Part shown: positions 9,366 to 18,538 of the stretch, piece after piece | How positions within the stretch are numbered: position 1 is the first letter of the stretch | How the letters are laid out: each line of letters begins with the position of its first letter | Assembly: GCA_016708845.1 (NCBI GenBank) | Contig: JADJFB010000025.1 | Coordinates: 17,694 to 81,693, forward strand | Length of the DNA: 64,000 nucleotides | Direction: 5' to 3' | Origin: Bacteroidota bacterium | GTDB lineage: Bacteria; Bacteroidota; Bacteroidia; B-17B0; Aurantibacillaceae | Position numbers and translations under genes: made by a program | Notes under the pieces: model-generated | What the model was told of the DNA's origin: nothing | Database searches by the model: none | What the model saw: only the letters and a program-made list of their open reading frames with translations

Positions 9366-10163
9366 ATGAGCAAACTTCCTAAAGTAACCGGTTTTAAAAA
9401 GTACTTACACTTAGCATCATGTTTTGGTGCAGCTATCGTAATCGTTGGAGCGTTATTTAAAATTATGCACTGGCCAGGTGCTTCTGCTGCCTTAATTGGT
9501 GGACTAGGTACTGAGGCTGTATTATTCTGTCTTTTCGCTGTGGATATTCCACATGAAGAATATGATTGGTCATTAGCATACCCTGAATTAGGTGGTATGG
9601 GTGGTCATGAAGAAGAATCTCATAAAATTGATAGTGGTTTACCTGTTTCAGCACAATTAGACGCTATGTTAGCTGATGCTAAAATTGGGCCTGAATTAAT
9701 TGAAAGTTTAGGATCAGGTATGCGTGCTATTGGTGATAACGCTAGTAAAATGGCTGATATCAGTAATGCAACTGTAGCTACTAACGAATATGTTGATAGC
9801 GTTAAATCTGCATCTAAAAATGTATCTCACTTAGCTGATACTTATAGTAAAGCCGCAGAATCTATTTCTAGCTTAGCAGAATCTAATGATGCTGGTTCAT
9901 CTATTGGAGCTTCTTTAAACTCTGTATCTAAAAATTTATCTGCATTAAATGCTACTTACGAATTACAATTACAAGGTTCTCGTGGTCATTTAGAAGCTAC
10001 TGAGAAATTCTACGGAGGATTAGGAGAATTAATGAAAAACTTACATGATTCAGTTGAAGATACTAAAAAATATCGTGCTGAAATGTCTCAATTATCTACT
10101 AATTTAACTGCACTTAATACCATTTATGGTAACATGTTAGGTGCTATGAATTTCAATAAATAA
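9366..10163 (+). CDS. gldL: gliding motility / T9SS inner-membrane motor protein GldL (PorL)
   Basis: 265 residues. Two transmembrane helices near the N-terminus (about 17-32 and 36-60) flank the conserved FKIMHWPGA turn. A long cytoplasmic, largely helical tail follows (about 85-265), rich in Ser/Asn/Ala heptad-like repeats. GldL forms, with GldM, the proton-driven rotary motor of the type IX system; structural work on homologues gives five GldL per two GldM. The second helix contains an acidic residue (GGLGTEAV) as expected for the proton path. A perfect 16-bp hairpin lies in the 97-base gap before gldM and could bias expression toward GldL. Confidence 0.95.
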   Translation: MSKLPKVTGFKKYLHLASCFGAAIVIVGALFKIMHWPGASAALIGGLGTEAVLFCLFAVDIPHEEYDWSLAYPELGGMGGHEEESHKIDSGLPVSAQLDAMLADAKIGPELIESLGSGMRAIGDNASKMADISNATVATNEYVDSVKSASKNVSHLADTYSKAAESISSLAESNDAGSSIGASLNSVSKNLSALNATYELQLQGSRGHLEATEKFYGGLGELMKNLHDSVEDTKKYRAEMSQLSTNLTALNTIYGNMLGAMNFNK

Positions 10164-10178
10164 TAGTTAATCCACTAC

Positions 10179-10213
10179 GAAAATGAATGAAAGAATCTCT
10201 TTCATTCATTTTC
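10179..10213 (+). other. perfect 16-bp inverted repeat between gldL and gldM
   Basis: GAAAATGAATGAAAGA (10179-10194), the loop ATC, then the exact reverse complement (10198-10213). No uninterrupted T-run follows, so it is not a classic terminator. It is more likely an mRNA-stabilising or processing hairpin, or a leaky attenuator. Confidence 0.75.
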
Positions 10214-10260
10214 TATAAAATTATTTAATCATTTTAATCTAAAAAAAATAGTATAGTATT

Positions 10261-11919
10261 ATGGGAGGCGGTAAAGAAACACCAAGGCAGAAAATGATCG
10301 GTATGATGTACCTTGTATTGACAGCGCTTTTGGCGATGAACGTATCTAAACAAATTTTACAGGGTTATATTTCTGTAAATGAAAGTATGGAGCGTTCTAA
10401 AGAAAATTTAGAAGCAAATAATAAACGTGTTGATGAAGCATTCAAAAGCACAATAACAGGTAATGCTGGTGCAAAACCTTATTATGAAAGAGCTGTTGAA
10501 GCACAAAAGGAAATTAAACAAGTTTACGATTACATTGGCGAATTAAACAATATCATTATTGGCGCTACACATCAGGTAGACGCTAAAATGGCTGATACCA
10601 TGCAATTACGTTACATGGAAAAAATGGACGATTATGATGTTCCAAGTCATGAATTAGGTATATCTGAACCAAAAGAGCCAAAATCTGGGCCACACACAGC
10701 GGCTGAGTTAAGAGATAAGTTAACTGGGTTAAGTGATAAGTTAGTTGCAATGCTTGATAAAATGCAAAAAACTGACGGACAACACTTATTGAAGGAAGAT
10801 TATGAAGCGATGAAAAAGAAGTTTATTTCTATTAAACCAGTAGATAGTAAACGTGTTGAAGATGGTATTGAATTTAACTGGGCTATGGATAATTTTTATC
10901 ATTTACCATTAGCAGCAGTTGTAACTAACTTTAACAAAATGCAAGCTGATTTAAAAAACGTTGAAGCTGAAGTTTTACAAGTTTTTTCTGGAGCAAGTGG
11001 GAAATTAGCCATTAAGTTTGATGCCATTAAAGCACGTGTTGTTGCTCCATCTTCATACATTGCAGCTGGTCAGCCATACGAAGCAGATATCTTCTTAGCA
11101 GCTTCTTCTTCAAAATTAGCAGCAGGCGATATGGAAATTTTAATAGGAGTAGATTCAGCAGCAGCAGCTGGTGGAGCTAAAGGTACTCTTGTTCCTGTAG
11201 TTGGTGGTGAAGGTAAATACTCTGTTGGTACTGGTGGCGAAGGTGATCAAGAGTATAAAGGAGTTATTAAATATAAAAATCCTGATGGAACTTTTAAATA
11301 TTATCCTTTTGAAGGTTCATATAAAGTAGCAAAATCAGGAGCGAGTGTATCTGCAGATCAAATGAATGTATTTTATGCAGGTGTTCCAAATCCAGTTACA
11401 GCAGCAGCAGCAGGTATTTCTCCAGCTGATATTAGTGTAAGCGCTACTGGTGCTGGTGTTAGAGTTACTCCAAAAGGTGCTGGTAAATACGAATTCAATT
11501 TTACTGGAACAGGTGACTGTATGGTTTCTGTTTCTGCAAAAACTAAAGATGGTGTTAAATCTCAAGGTCCTCCAGTTAAATTCCGTGTAAAACCATTACC
11601 AAAACCTGAATTAAAATTAAGCGGTAAATTTGCTCCTCAAGAGTTAAAGAAAAGCGAATTATCTATGATCAGCGGTTTAGGTGCTGGTGCTAATGGTTTC
11701 GATTTCCAAGCTAACTATGTAGTATTATCATGGGAAGTTGTAGGTAAAGCTAATGGTAAATTAGGTTCATCTGCAGGAAATGGAAATAACTTAGACGCAA
11801 CAGGTAAGCAAGTGTTAGCAAAAGCAGACGTTGGTTCAAAAGTATACATTGACGCTAAGATTAAAGGACCAGATGGTAAAATAACTTCTGTTACTTCTGC
11901 TATCAAGGTAAATAGATAA
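10261..11919 (+). CDS. gldM: gliding motility / T9SS motor protein GldM (PorM)
   Basis: 552 residues. The start MGGGKETPRQKMIGMMYLVL and a single transmembrane helix (about 12-30) are characteristic, followed by a long periplasmic part. GldM homologues are dimeric, with a helical membrane-proximal domain (about 35-230 here) and successive Ig-like periplasmic domains (about 240-552). The TM helix plugs into the GldL pentamer, and the periplasmic rod reaches the GldK/GldN ring, transmitting torque. The N-terminal Arg within the TM region, used in motor function, is plausibly R9. The gene is intact, 11 bases before gldN. Confidence 0.95.
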   Translation: MGGGKETPRQKMIGMMYLVLTALLAMNVSKQILQGYISVNESMERSKENLEANNKRVDEAFKSTITGNAGAKPYYERAVEAQKEIKQVYDYIGELNNIIIGATHQVDAKMADTMQLRYMEKMDDYDVPSHELGISEPKEPKSGPHTAAELRDKLTGLSDKLVAMLDKMQKTDGQHLLKEDYEAMKKKFISIKPVDSKRVEDGIEFNWAMDNFYHLPLAAVVTNFNKMQADLKNVEAEVLQVFSGASGKLAIKFDAIKARVVAPSSYIAAGQPYEADIFLAASSSKLAAGDMEILIGVDSAAAAGGAKGTLVPVVGGEGKYSVGTGGEGDQEYKGVIKYKNPDGTFKYYPFEGSYKVAKSGASVSADQMNVFYAGVPNPVTAAAAGISPADISVSATGAGVRVTPKGAGKYEFNFTGTGDCMVSVSAKTKDGVKSQGPPVKFRVKPLPKPELKLSGKFAPQELKKSELSMISGLGAGANGFDFQANYVVLSWEVVGKANGKLGSSAGNGNNLDATGKQVLAKADVGSKVYIDAKIKGPDGKITSVTSAIKVNR

Positions 11920-11930
11920 TTTAATTTAAA

Positions 11931-12800
11931 ATGAGTAATATGATAAGGTTTAAACATGTTTTATTTACAGCTATTTTCTATATAGTAGCTTTAAACGTAA
12001 ATGCCCAACAAAGTGTTTTCCAACCAGGAGATTACAGAGATGGAATTTATGACAAAGAAAACTCCAACAACAGACGTTTTATTCCTTACACTCACCTTCG
12101 TGAAGGTGATGTAACTTGGGAAAAACGTGTTTGGAGAAAAATTGATATGCGTGAAAAGCAAAACCAACAATTATATTACCCAAAAGAGCAAGTAGTAAGT
12201 AGAATATCTTTAATGCAGGTAATTTCTAAGTACGTTTTGGCAGGGCAAATCATTGCTTTTGCTGATGAGGAATTTCTTCAGCCTTATGAATTGTCTTTTA
12301 TTAAGGACAAAATGGTAATTAGAGAAGATTCTGCAGAGGTTGAAGAATATGGACCAGATGGAACACCTTATATGGTTAAAAAACCAGGTGCGGTTGATTC
12401 TACATGGACATTTGAATTTTTCTCTTCATTAGGTTTAAAAGAAGATTGGTTTTTTGATAAACAAAAATCGGTTTTAGAAGTACGTATTTTAGCAATGGAA
12501 TTCAACGTAATTAATCCTAAACGTGTTGAATTAGGAGAATTTCCCTTGTTTTATACATATTTCCCTGCTTGTCGTCCGTTTTTTGCTAAGCATGAAGTGT
12601 ATAATGCTAAAAATGACGCTGAACGCAGAACATTTGAAGATATTTTTTGGAAACGTCAATTCTCTTCTGTTGCTACAAAGGAAACCAACGTGTATGATAG
12701 ATCCATTGACCGTTACTCAAAAGGTATTGATGCATTATTAGAATCTGATCGTATTAAAAACGATATCTTTAGATGGGAACATGATTTATGGCATTTCTAA
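11931..12800 (+). CDS. gldN: gliding motility / T9SS protein GldN (PorN)
   Basis: 289 residues, or 286 from the second ATG at 11940, which gives the tidier signal peptide (MIRFKHVLFTAIFYIVAL to NVNAQQ). The mature protein has the GldN pattern DGIYDKENSNNRRFIPYTHLRE and the WEKRVWRKIDMREKQN segment (about residues 60-80). GldN binds GldK and the periplasmic end of GldM. The last T9SS core gene of the operon, it is followed by a strong intrinsic terminator. Confidence 0.95.
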   Translation: MSNMIRFKHVLFTAIFYIVALNVNAQQSVFQPGDYRDGIYDKENSNNRRFIPYTHLREGDVTWEKRVWRKIDMREKQNQQLYYPKEQVVSRISLMQVISKYVLAGQIIAFADEEFLQPYELSFIKDKMVIREDSAEVEEYGPDGTPYMVKKPGAVDSTWTFEFFSSLGLKEDWFFDKQKSVLEVRILAMEFNVINPKRVELGEFPLFYTYFPACRPFFAKHEVYNAKNDAERRTFEDIFWKRQFSSVATKETNVYDRSIDRYSKGIDALLESDRIKNDIFRWEHDLWHF

Positions 12801-12814
12801 TTTGATATAAAATT

Positions 12815-12847
12815 AAAAAGCTCCTAAGAAATTAGGAGCTTTTTTTT
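12815..12847 (+). terminator. rho-independent terminator after gldN
   Basis: Stem AGCTCCTAA/TTAGGAGCT with loop GAAA, preceded by A-run and followed by seven Ts. It ends the porP-gldKLMN transcript; its A/T flanks mean it could also serve the convergent decarboxylase gene. Confidence 0.9.
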
Positions 12848-12864
12848 ATTTAATAAATTGCAAT

Positions 12865-14712
12865 TTATTTTAATTGAAATAAACTTCCGCCTTTTTCAAA
12901 TAGTTTATCAACTCGCTTTTCAATTTCAGGATTTTTTTCTAAAACTGGAGCATGATGAGGTTTAATACGCGCATCAATAATTAGATTGTCACAACCAAAA
13001 TGTTTGTATTCTGTAAATGAATTTATACCATATACATCATGACTAGGATTGGAACGTGTAAACGTTACCCATAACCAGTTTTTTAATGTAGCTGCTGTAA
13101 AATTTGAATCATCAACTACAACAATCATTGGAAAGCCTTTTAAATCAATGTTTTTTTGTTTTATTTCTTCATTGAAGCTATTAAACTCTTGCTTTGCTTT
13201 ATCGTATGTTTCAAATTTATGACCTTGTAAAACTAATACCCCAGGAAATACAACTTGAGGATTAGTGAATGATTGAACCTCGTTGAATGAATTTGAAATT
13301 TTATGTTCTAAGCTTCTCACTTTTTCTCCATAAGCAGCTACTACTAATTTACTACCTGAATTTAAACCTGTACCACTATAATCTAATGTATCAATACTTG
13401 TATTGGTTTGAAAATGCAAATCACGTTTTAAATTAATTCGCTCCAACATATATTGATAAAACTCGGTTTCGTGATGTGTTGAAAGTTTTGATGAAGTAGT
13501 ATTATTTTCTTCAGCAGTAATAAATAAATACTTTGCTAAACTCAATTGCCCTTTACCTAAAATGTGATTGGCAATTGTTAATAATTCTGCTGGTTGTTTC
13601 GTTTGATTATAGGGCGTATAACGCTCGCTACCAATTGCCAATAATAATGGATGAACTCCAGCAGCATCTACCGCATGAACTTCTTTTACGCCAGGCAATT
13701 CGTGTTTAATGGCGTTGCCTGTTAATTCATGAATGATTTGTCCGAAGCTAGTGTCTTCTTGAGGTGGACGACCAACAACCGTAAATGGCCAAATAGCATC
13801 TTGTTTGTGATACACTTTGTGTACTCTCATTAAAGGGAAATCATGCTTTAAACTATAGTAACCTAAATGATCTCCAAATGGTCCTTCGGCTTTATTTTCG
13901 TTTGAATAAACTTCACCAGTAATAACGAAATCAGCATCAGTGCTTACACAAAATCCATCTTGATAAGTATATCTAAATCTCCTATTTCCTAAAGCACCAG
14001 CAAATGTCATTTCGCTTAAGCCTTCGGGTAATGGCATTACAGCAGCTACCGAATGACTTGGTGGCCCGCCAATAAAAATAGATACTTTTAACGGCTTACC
14101 TAATTTATTAGCTTTGCTTTGATGCACTCCAATACCACGATGTAGTTGATAATGCAATCCAATTTCTTTATTTAAAATGTAATCGTTACCATTTAATTGA
14201 ATACGATACATGCCCAAATTGGCATTCATTATTCCCGGCTTATCAATGTCTTCACTATATACTTGAGGCAGTGTAACAAACGCACCGCCGTCCATTGGCC
14301 AATGTTTAATTAAAGGGATTTTATCAATCGTTGTTTCTTTATATAAAACAGGTTTTAATAATGGGTTTTTTAATGGCAAAGCAGACAAAGCTGTTAACGA
14401 AACATTAGCATATTTAAATGGATTTTTAAGTGCTTTAACTGGGTTGTTTTTTATTTCAATGAGCGTTTGAATTTTTTCAAGCGTATCTCTAAAAATAAAT
14501 TTACTTCTATCTAAAGTCCCAAAAATATTGGATGCACATTTAAATTTTGTTCCTTTGACGTTTTCAAATAACAAGGCTGGACCGCCCATTTCGTGCACAC
14601 GCAAATGAATAGATGCCATTTCTAAATTTGGATCTACTTCTTCTTTAATTCTAATGAGATGATTGTTTTTTTCTAAATCATCTAGACAGGCCTTTAAACT
14701 CTTATATCCCAT
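12865..14712 (-). CDS. UbiD-family decarboxylase (menaquinone-type)
   Basis: 615 residues, typical length for the Bacteroidetes UbiD-like enzyme usually annotated as menaquinone biosynthesis decarboxylase. UbiD enzymes decarboxylate aromatic or alpha,beta-unsaturated acids using prenylated FMN and a divalent metal. The N-terminal LKACLDDLEKNNHLIRIKEE and the AEGPFGDHLGYYS motif (about residues 290-305), with its conserved Glu and His, support the family. ERPPQED-like VVGRPPQEDTSFG follows. No prenyltransferase UbiX gene is seen nearby. The substrate is inferred only from family habit; futalosine-pathway or other aromatic decarboxylation would be an alternative. Convergent with gldN. Confidence 0.85.
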   Translation of the reverse strand: MGYKSLKACLDDLEKNNHLIRIKEEVDPNLEMASIHLRVHEMGGPALLFENVKGTKFKCASNIFGTLDRSKFIFRDTLEKIQTLIEIKNNPVKALKNPFKYANVSLTALSALPLKNPLLKPVLYKETTIDKIPLIKHWPMDGGAFVTLPQVYSEDIDKPGIMNANLGMYRIQLNGNDYILNKEIGLHYQLHRGIGVHQSKANKLGKPLKVSIFIGGPPSHSVAAVMPLPEGLSEMTFAGALGNRRFRYTYQDGFCVSTDADFVITGEVYSNENKAEGPFGDHLGYYSLKHDFPLMRVHKVYHKQDAIWPFTVVGRPPQEDTSFGQIIHELTGNAIKHELPGVKEVHAVDAAGVHPLLLAIGSERYTPYNQTKQPAELLTIANHILGKGQLSLAKYLFITAEENNTTSSKLSTHHETEFYQYMLERINLKRDLHFQTNTSIDTLDYSGTGLNSGSKLVVAAYGEKVRSLEHKISNSFNEVQSFTNPQVVFPGVLVLQGHKFETYDKAKQEFNSFNEEIKQKNIDLKGFPMIVVVDDSNFTAATLKNWLWVTFTRSNPSHDVYGINSFTEYKHFGCDNLIIDARIKPHHAPVLEKNPEIEKRVDKLFEKGGSLFQLK

Positions 14713-14829
14713 ATTAATATTAACAGCTTAAATATAAAGAGGTTTAGGTTAATAACCGTTTATTAAAAATAATCTTTATGCACATACTAAAAACATATTT
14801 TTTTCGTAACTTGTATATAAAATATTACC

Positions 14830-15212
14830 ATGCAAAAAGCAATCATAGAAATAAAAAAACCTTGTAGGGTGAATTTGAATTCGATGACTCCTGATGAAAA
14901 GGCAGGTTTTGTTCAGTTTGTGAAACCTCAGTTATTGATTTTACACAAAAATCAACTGAAGAAATAACTTCGTATTTTCAAACGTATAAAACCGAAAAAA
15001 CCTGTGGCATATTTAAATCCGAGATTGTAAAAACTGACAATAAATTAGATGGTTTTATTTCGTATTTATATCATAAAAAATTAAAATTTGTCGCCGTATT
15101 GATTACAAGTTTATTGATTATTACAGGCTGTAAAACAAAAAAACATGTTACCAGTTATGGTACTCCAAGACTTTTAGATGAAAAAATAAATTCTATTGAA
15201 AACGTAAAATAA
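14830..15212 (+). pseudogene. small CxxC/membrane protein, frameshifted copy
   Basis: Tandem paralogue of the next gene. As it stands the frame from ATG 14830 stops early after LLILHKNQLKK. Adding one A to the run at 14897-14900 restores 127 residues. These run from IEIKKPCRVNL and DEKGRFCSVCETSVIDFT through KLKFVAVLITSLLIITGC to an SIENVK end, matching its neighbour throughout. The domain with one upstream Cys, then a CxxC and a VxDFT motif, recurs at the N-terminus of many Bacteroidetes membrane proteins. I read it as a small metal- or redox-binding knuckle; its function is unknown. The corresponding run in the intact paralogue has the extra A (GATGAAAAAGG), so this is most likely a sequencing error or a very recent mutation. 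Confidence 0.75.
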
Positions 15213-15220
15213 ATTGTATT

Positions 15221-15613
15221 ATGAAACCTTCTTTTCAAGTAGAAATAAAAAAGCCTTGTTTTGTAAATTTGGATTCAGTCATTGCTGATGAAAAAGGTAA
15301 ATTGTGTTCTGTTTGCCAAACATCAGTAATTGATTTTACGAATAAATCTCCCGAAGAAATTGCGGCTTACTTACAGAATAATAGTGCGAAAAGTAACTGC
15401 GGTACTTTTAATAGTTGGGATGTAAAAACAAATAGTAAAACAGATCAACTTATTTCGTATTTACAAAGTAAGAAACTGAAATTTTTAGCAGTATTTGTTA
15501 TTGGAGTATTAATTTTAACGGGTTGTAGAGTTAGAACAAAAGGTGTTGTGTCGCACGGACAAAATCCTCGTTCATTAAATGAAACATTACAATCTATTGA
15601 AAATGTAAAATAA
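15221..15613 (+). CDS. small CxxC-domain membrane protein of unknown function
   Basis: 130 residues. The N-terminal part carries IKKPCFVNL, a CSVC knuckle (about residues 30-33) and VIDFTNKSPEEIAAYL, then a further Cys (SNCGTF). A hydrophobic helix (about 86-104) ends in LILTGC, which resembles a lipobox although it lies in the middle of the protein. A short basic tail follows. A four-Cys arrangement (C12, C30, C33, C64) could bind zinc or an iron-sulphur centre. The closest relative is the copy just upstream, only 8 bases away, so the two arose by tandem duplication. I do not recognise a function. Confidence 0.7.
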   Translation: MKPSFQVEIKKPCFVNLDSVIADEKGKLCSVCQTSVIDFTNKSPEEIAAYLQNNSAKSNCGTFNSWDVKTNSKTDQLISYLQSKKLKFLAVFVIGVLILTGCRVRTKGVVSHGQNPRSLNETLQSIENVK

Positions 15614-15619
15614 TAAAAT

Positions 15620-15982
15620 ATGAGTTCTCAGCATAATAAAAAAATTGCCCTCAAATGGTTTGAAGCTTTTAATGAGCACGATTTAGAAAAATTATTATCG
15701 CTCTATAATGATAATGCACAGCATTATAGCCCGAAGCTAAAAATTAGAATGCCTGAAACTCAAGGGTTAATTAAAGGCAAACAGGCGCTGCGTGCGTGGT
15801 GGAAAGATGCCTTTGATAGATTACCAAGTTTGCAATACGAGGTTATAAAATTAACAGCAGATGACGAGCAAGTGTTTATGGAATACATTAGACAAGTTGC
15901 TGGAGAAGAGAATTTATCGGTTGGTGAAGTGCTTCAAATAGATAATGGATTGATTGTATTTTCGAGAGTTTATCATGGTTAA
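15620..15982 (+). CDS. SnoaL/NTF2-like family protein
   Basis: 120 residues with the NTF2-like cone fold pattern. An N-terminal helix (KIALKWFEAFNEHDLEKLLSLY) is followed by a strand with DNAQHYSP. The middle helix GLIKGKQALRAWWKDAFDRLP is characteristic, and beta strands follow to VGEVLQIDNGLIVFSRVYHG. The family includes polyketide cyclases, isomerases and many orphan small-molecule enzymes, so no substrate can be named. No signal peptide. It begins 6 bases after the CxxC membrane-protein gene and is probably co-transcribed with it. Confidence 0.75.
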   Translation: MSSQHNKKIALKWFEAFNEHDLEKLLSLYNDNAQHYSPKLKIRMPETQGLIKGKQALRAWWKDAFDRLPSLQYEVIKLTADDEQVFMEYIRQVAGEENLSVGEVLQIDNGLIVFSRVYHG

Positions 15983-16040
15983 AAAATTAACAGCTATTAA
16001 CTAGTCATAAATTCGATATTTCTGTATCTTAGACTTCGTA

Positions 16041-17305
16041 ATGAAAAAGCTATTTTTACTTCCTTTGTTTTTATTGATAACTATTAAATGTTTTAGTAGT
16101 TACATCTTAATTCCAATGGATGATACGCAAAAAAATCATTTAAAAGCTTATGGAATTGCTTATTGGGCATTGAAGGGTGAATTAGAAATACAATGGTTAA
16201 CTAATTACAGAGGCGGTAGTTTTTTAATTCCTAATTCGAAACCTGTTACAACAGAGTGTACCATAAGAGGAATTAGTTATGAAATTATTTCAGATGCACA
16301 ATCCAACGGCATATTAGCAGAGATTGCAAATCCAGAAGTAAACCAAGATGCGGTTAAATTAGAAAAGGCCCTAAAATTGCGGTTTACTCCCCAAAAATAA
16401 AACAACCTTGGGATGATGCTGTAACATTGGTATTGAAGTATGCGGAAATTCCATATGACGTTGTATATGATGAAGAAATCTTGTCCGATAAGTTAAAGGA
16501 TTACGATTGGTTGCATTTGCATCACGAAGATTTTACTGGGCAATACGGTAGATTTTATGCAAGCTTTCATCAAACAGCCTGGTATCAAACCGAGGTTAAA
16601 AACAATGAAGAAACTGCTAAAAAATTAGGCTTCACCAAAGTATCACAATTAAAATTAGCAGTTGCAAAAAAAATAAATGATTACGTATTTACTGGTGGTT
16701 TTTTATTTGCCATGTGCAGCGCAACGGATAGTTATGACATTGCACTTGCGGCTGAAGGAATTGATATTTGTGAATCGATGTTTGACCATGATCCTGCCGA
16801 TGCGGCAATGAATAAAAAAATTGATTATACAAAAGGCTATGCCTTTGAAAAATATCAGCTAAGCACTAATCCTTATGAATACGAATTTTCGACTATTGAT
16901 GCAACAACACCAAGACGACAATACGGTATGAATAAAGATAATGATGTTTTTACCTTATTTGAATTTTCTGCTAAATGGGACCCAGTACCAACCATGTTAT
17001 GTCAAAATCATGAACAAACCATTAAGGGTTTTTATGGACAAACAACTGCTTTCACAAAAACATATATCAAGAAAAATATTTTAATTTTAGGAGAAGCTAA
17101 AGCTTATAATGAAGCGCGTTATATTCACGGAGATCATGGTAAAGGAACATGGACGTTTTATGGTGGCCACGATCCAGAAGATTATGAGCATAGAGTAGAG
17201 GATCCACCAACGGATTTAAGCTTGCATCCAAATTCTCCAGGATATAGATTGATTTTGAATAATATCTTATTTCCAGCAGCTAAAAAGAAAAAACAAAAGA
17301 CTTAG
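16041..17305 (+). pseudogene. secreted protein of the Bacteroidetes 'asparagine synthetase B'-labelled family, frameshifted
   Basis: A signal peptide (to about FSSY) is followed by LIPMDDTQKNHLKAYGIAYW and LTNYRGGSFLIP. The larger part contains HLHHEDFTGQYGRF, FAMCSATDSYDIALA and YGGHDPEDYEHR. Homologues are common in Bacteroidetes and are often labelled asparagine synthetase B, but I see no glutaminase or synthetase motifs. The central part looks more like a secreted amidotransferase/gasdermin-like unknown, so I do not assign a reaction. The gene is split because the C-run at 16369-16371 is one short. With CCCC the frame joins as KAPKIAVYSPKIKQPWDDA, giving about 421 residues. Sequencing error is likely. 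Confidence 0.65.
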
Positions 17306-17313
17306 TCATTGGA

Positions 17314-17366
17314 CTTCGGCTACGCTCAGTCCCCTATGTTTTAATGGTGGCTGAGCGGAGTCGAAG
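17314..17366. repeat. imperfect inverted repeat in a convergent intergenic gap
   Basis: CTTCGGCTACGCTCAG (17314-17329) and CTGAGCGGAGTCGAAG (17351-17366) are complementary at 14 of 16 positions. It sits between the secreted-protein gene and lysA, which converge. This is a Bacteroidetes-style dispersed palindrome. It could act as a two-way terminator, although no T-run flanks it. Confidence 0.6.
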
Positions 17367-17374
17367 CCACCCAT

Positions 17375-18535
17375 TCACTCACTAAAATAACTTCGCACTT
17401 CGTCTCTTAAGTTGTAACGGCTAGCCATTACTTCCCCATAAGCACCAGCGCTTCTAATAGAAATGATGTCACCACGTTTTGTTTCGGGCAATTCAACCGC
17501 TTTGCCAAAGCAATCGCTGCTTTCGCATATTGGGCCAACAACATCGTATTTAATGGTGTTTTTTTCTTTTGAAGAAATATTTTCAATCACGTGAAAAGCT
17601 TGATACAATGCAGGTCGGATTAATTCTGTCATGCCAGCATCTAAAATAGCAAAGTTGGTATTAATTCCATTTTTAATGTATAATACTTTACTAATTAAGC
17701 TGCCACATTGAGCTACGATGGCTCGCCCTAATTCAAAATGCAATTCCTGATTTTTTCTTAATTCAATAAAGTCGTTAAATACTTTAAAGTAGGCTGCAAA
17801 ATCGATAATAGCATGCTTGTCGGGCTCGTGATAATTAATACCAACGCCGCCACCAACATTAATGATGGGTAAATCGAAACCTTTATTTAAAAAGTAGGTG
17901 TTAATTTCGTTTACTCTCGAACATAATTTTTTAAATGGAGATAAATCAGTTATTTGAGAACCAATATGAAAATGTAAACCAATTAATTTTAGGTTAGACA
18001 ATTGTTTTAATTTTTCAATTACTGTTTCAAATTCATAAGGATTAATCCCGAATTTATTTTCTTCTAAACCTGTTGTAATGTATTTATGAGTATGTGCATC
18101 TACATTAGGATTAATGCGTAATGCAATTGACGCTACCTTATTTTGTTTCGCTGCTAATTCATTAATCACATCTAGCTCTTGCAAACTTTCGCAATTAAAA
18201 CAAAAAATATTTTTTTCTAAAGCGTAATTAATTTCATCATCACTTTTTCCAACGCCTGCAAATACAACTTTTGAGGAATCAAATTTGTTTTCAATAGCGC
18301 ACTTTACTTCATTGCCACTCACACAGTCTGCACCTAATCCATTTTTTTGAATTAAGTCAATAATTCGAGAGTTAGTATTTGCTTTAAAGGCGTAATGAAC
18401 GTGATAATTATATTTAGAGCTTTCTGCTTTCGCAACATCTAATGTTTTTTGCAGTAGCTGTAAATCGTAATGATAAAATGGTGTTTTATATTGCGATACA
18501 TTTTCGAGTATTTTTTCTGTCAACATATTTGCCAA
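17375..18535 (-). CDS. lysA: diaminopimelate decarboxylase
   Basis: 386 residues, a fold-type III PLP enzyme converting meso-diaminopimelate to lysine. The PLP lysine lies in HYAFKANTN (about residues 46-54). The glycine-rich phosphate loop is NVGGGVGINY (about 227-236), and the substrate/cofactor Cys motif is CESSDCFG (about 337-344). Further LysA features are the HFHIGSQI strand and the ELGRAIVAQCG segment. It starts 3 bases after the lysC stop, so the two form an operon dedicated to the two ends of the lysine pathway. An ATG three codons downstream is an equally possible start. Confidence 0.93.
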   Translation of the reverse strand: MANMLTEKILENVSQYKTPFYHYDLQLLQKTLDVAKAESSKYNYHVHYAFKANTNSRIIDLIQKNGLGADCVSGNEVKCAIENKFDSSKVVFAGVGKSDDEINYALEKNIFCFNCESLQELDVINELAAKQNKVASIALRINPNVDAHTHKYITTGLEENKFGINPYEFETVIEKLKQLSNLKLIGLHFHIGSQITDLSPFKKLCSRVNEINTYFLNKGFDLPIINVGGGVGINYHEPDKHAIIDFAAYFKVFNDFIELRKNQELHFELGRAIVAQCGSLISKVLYIKNGINTNFAILDAGMTELIRPALYQAFHVIENISSKEKNTIKYDVVGPICESSDCFGKAVELPETKRGDIISIRSAGAYGEVMASRYNLRDEVRSYFSE

Positions 18536-18538
18536 TTG

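Noticed and set aside
15620..15982. Phage or mobile-element origin for the small genes at 14830-15982
   Set aside because: No integrase, transposase, att-like repeats or base-composition change; the duplicated genes look like a local tandem duplication.
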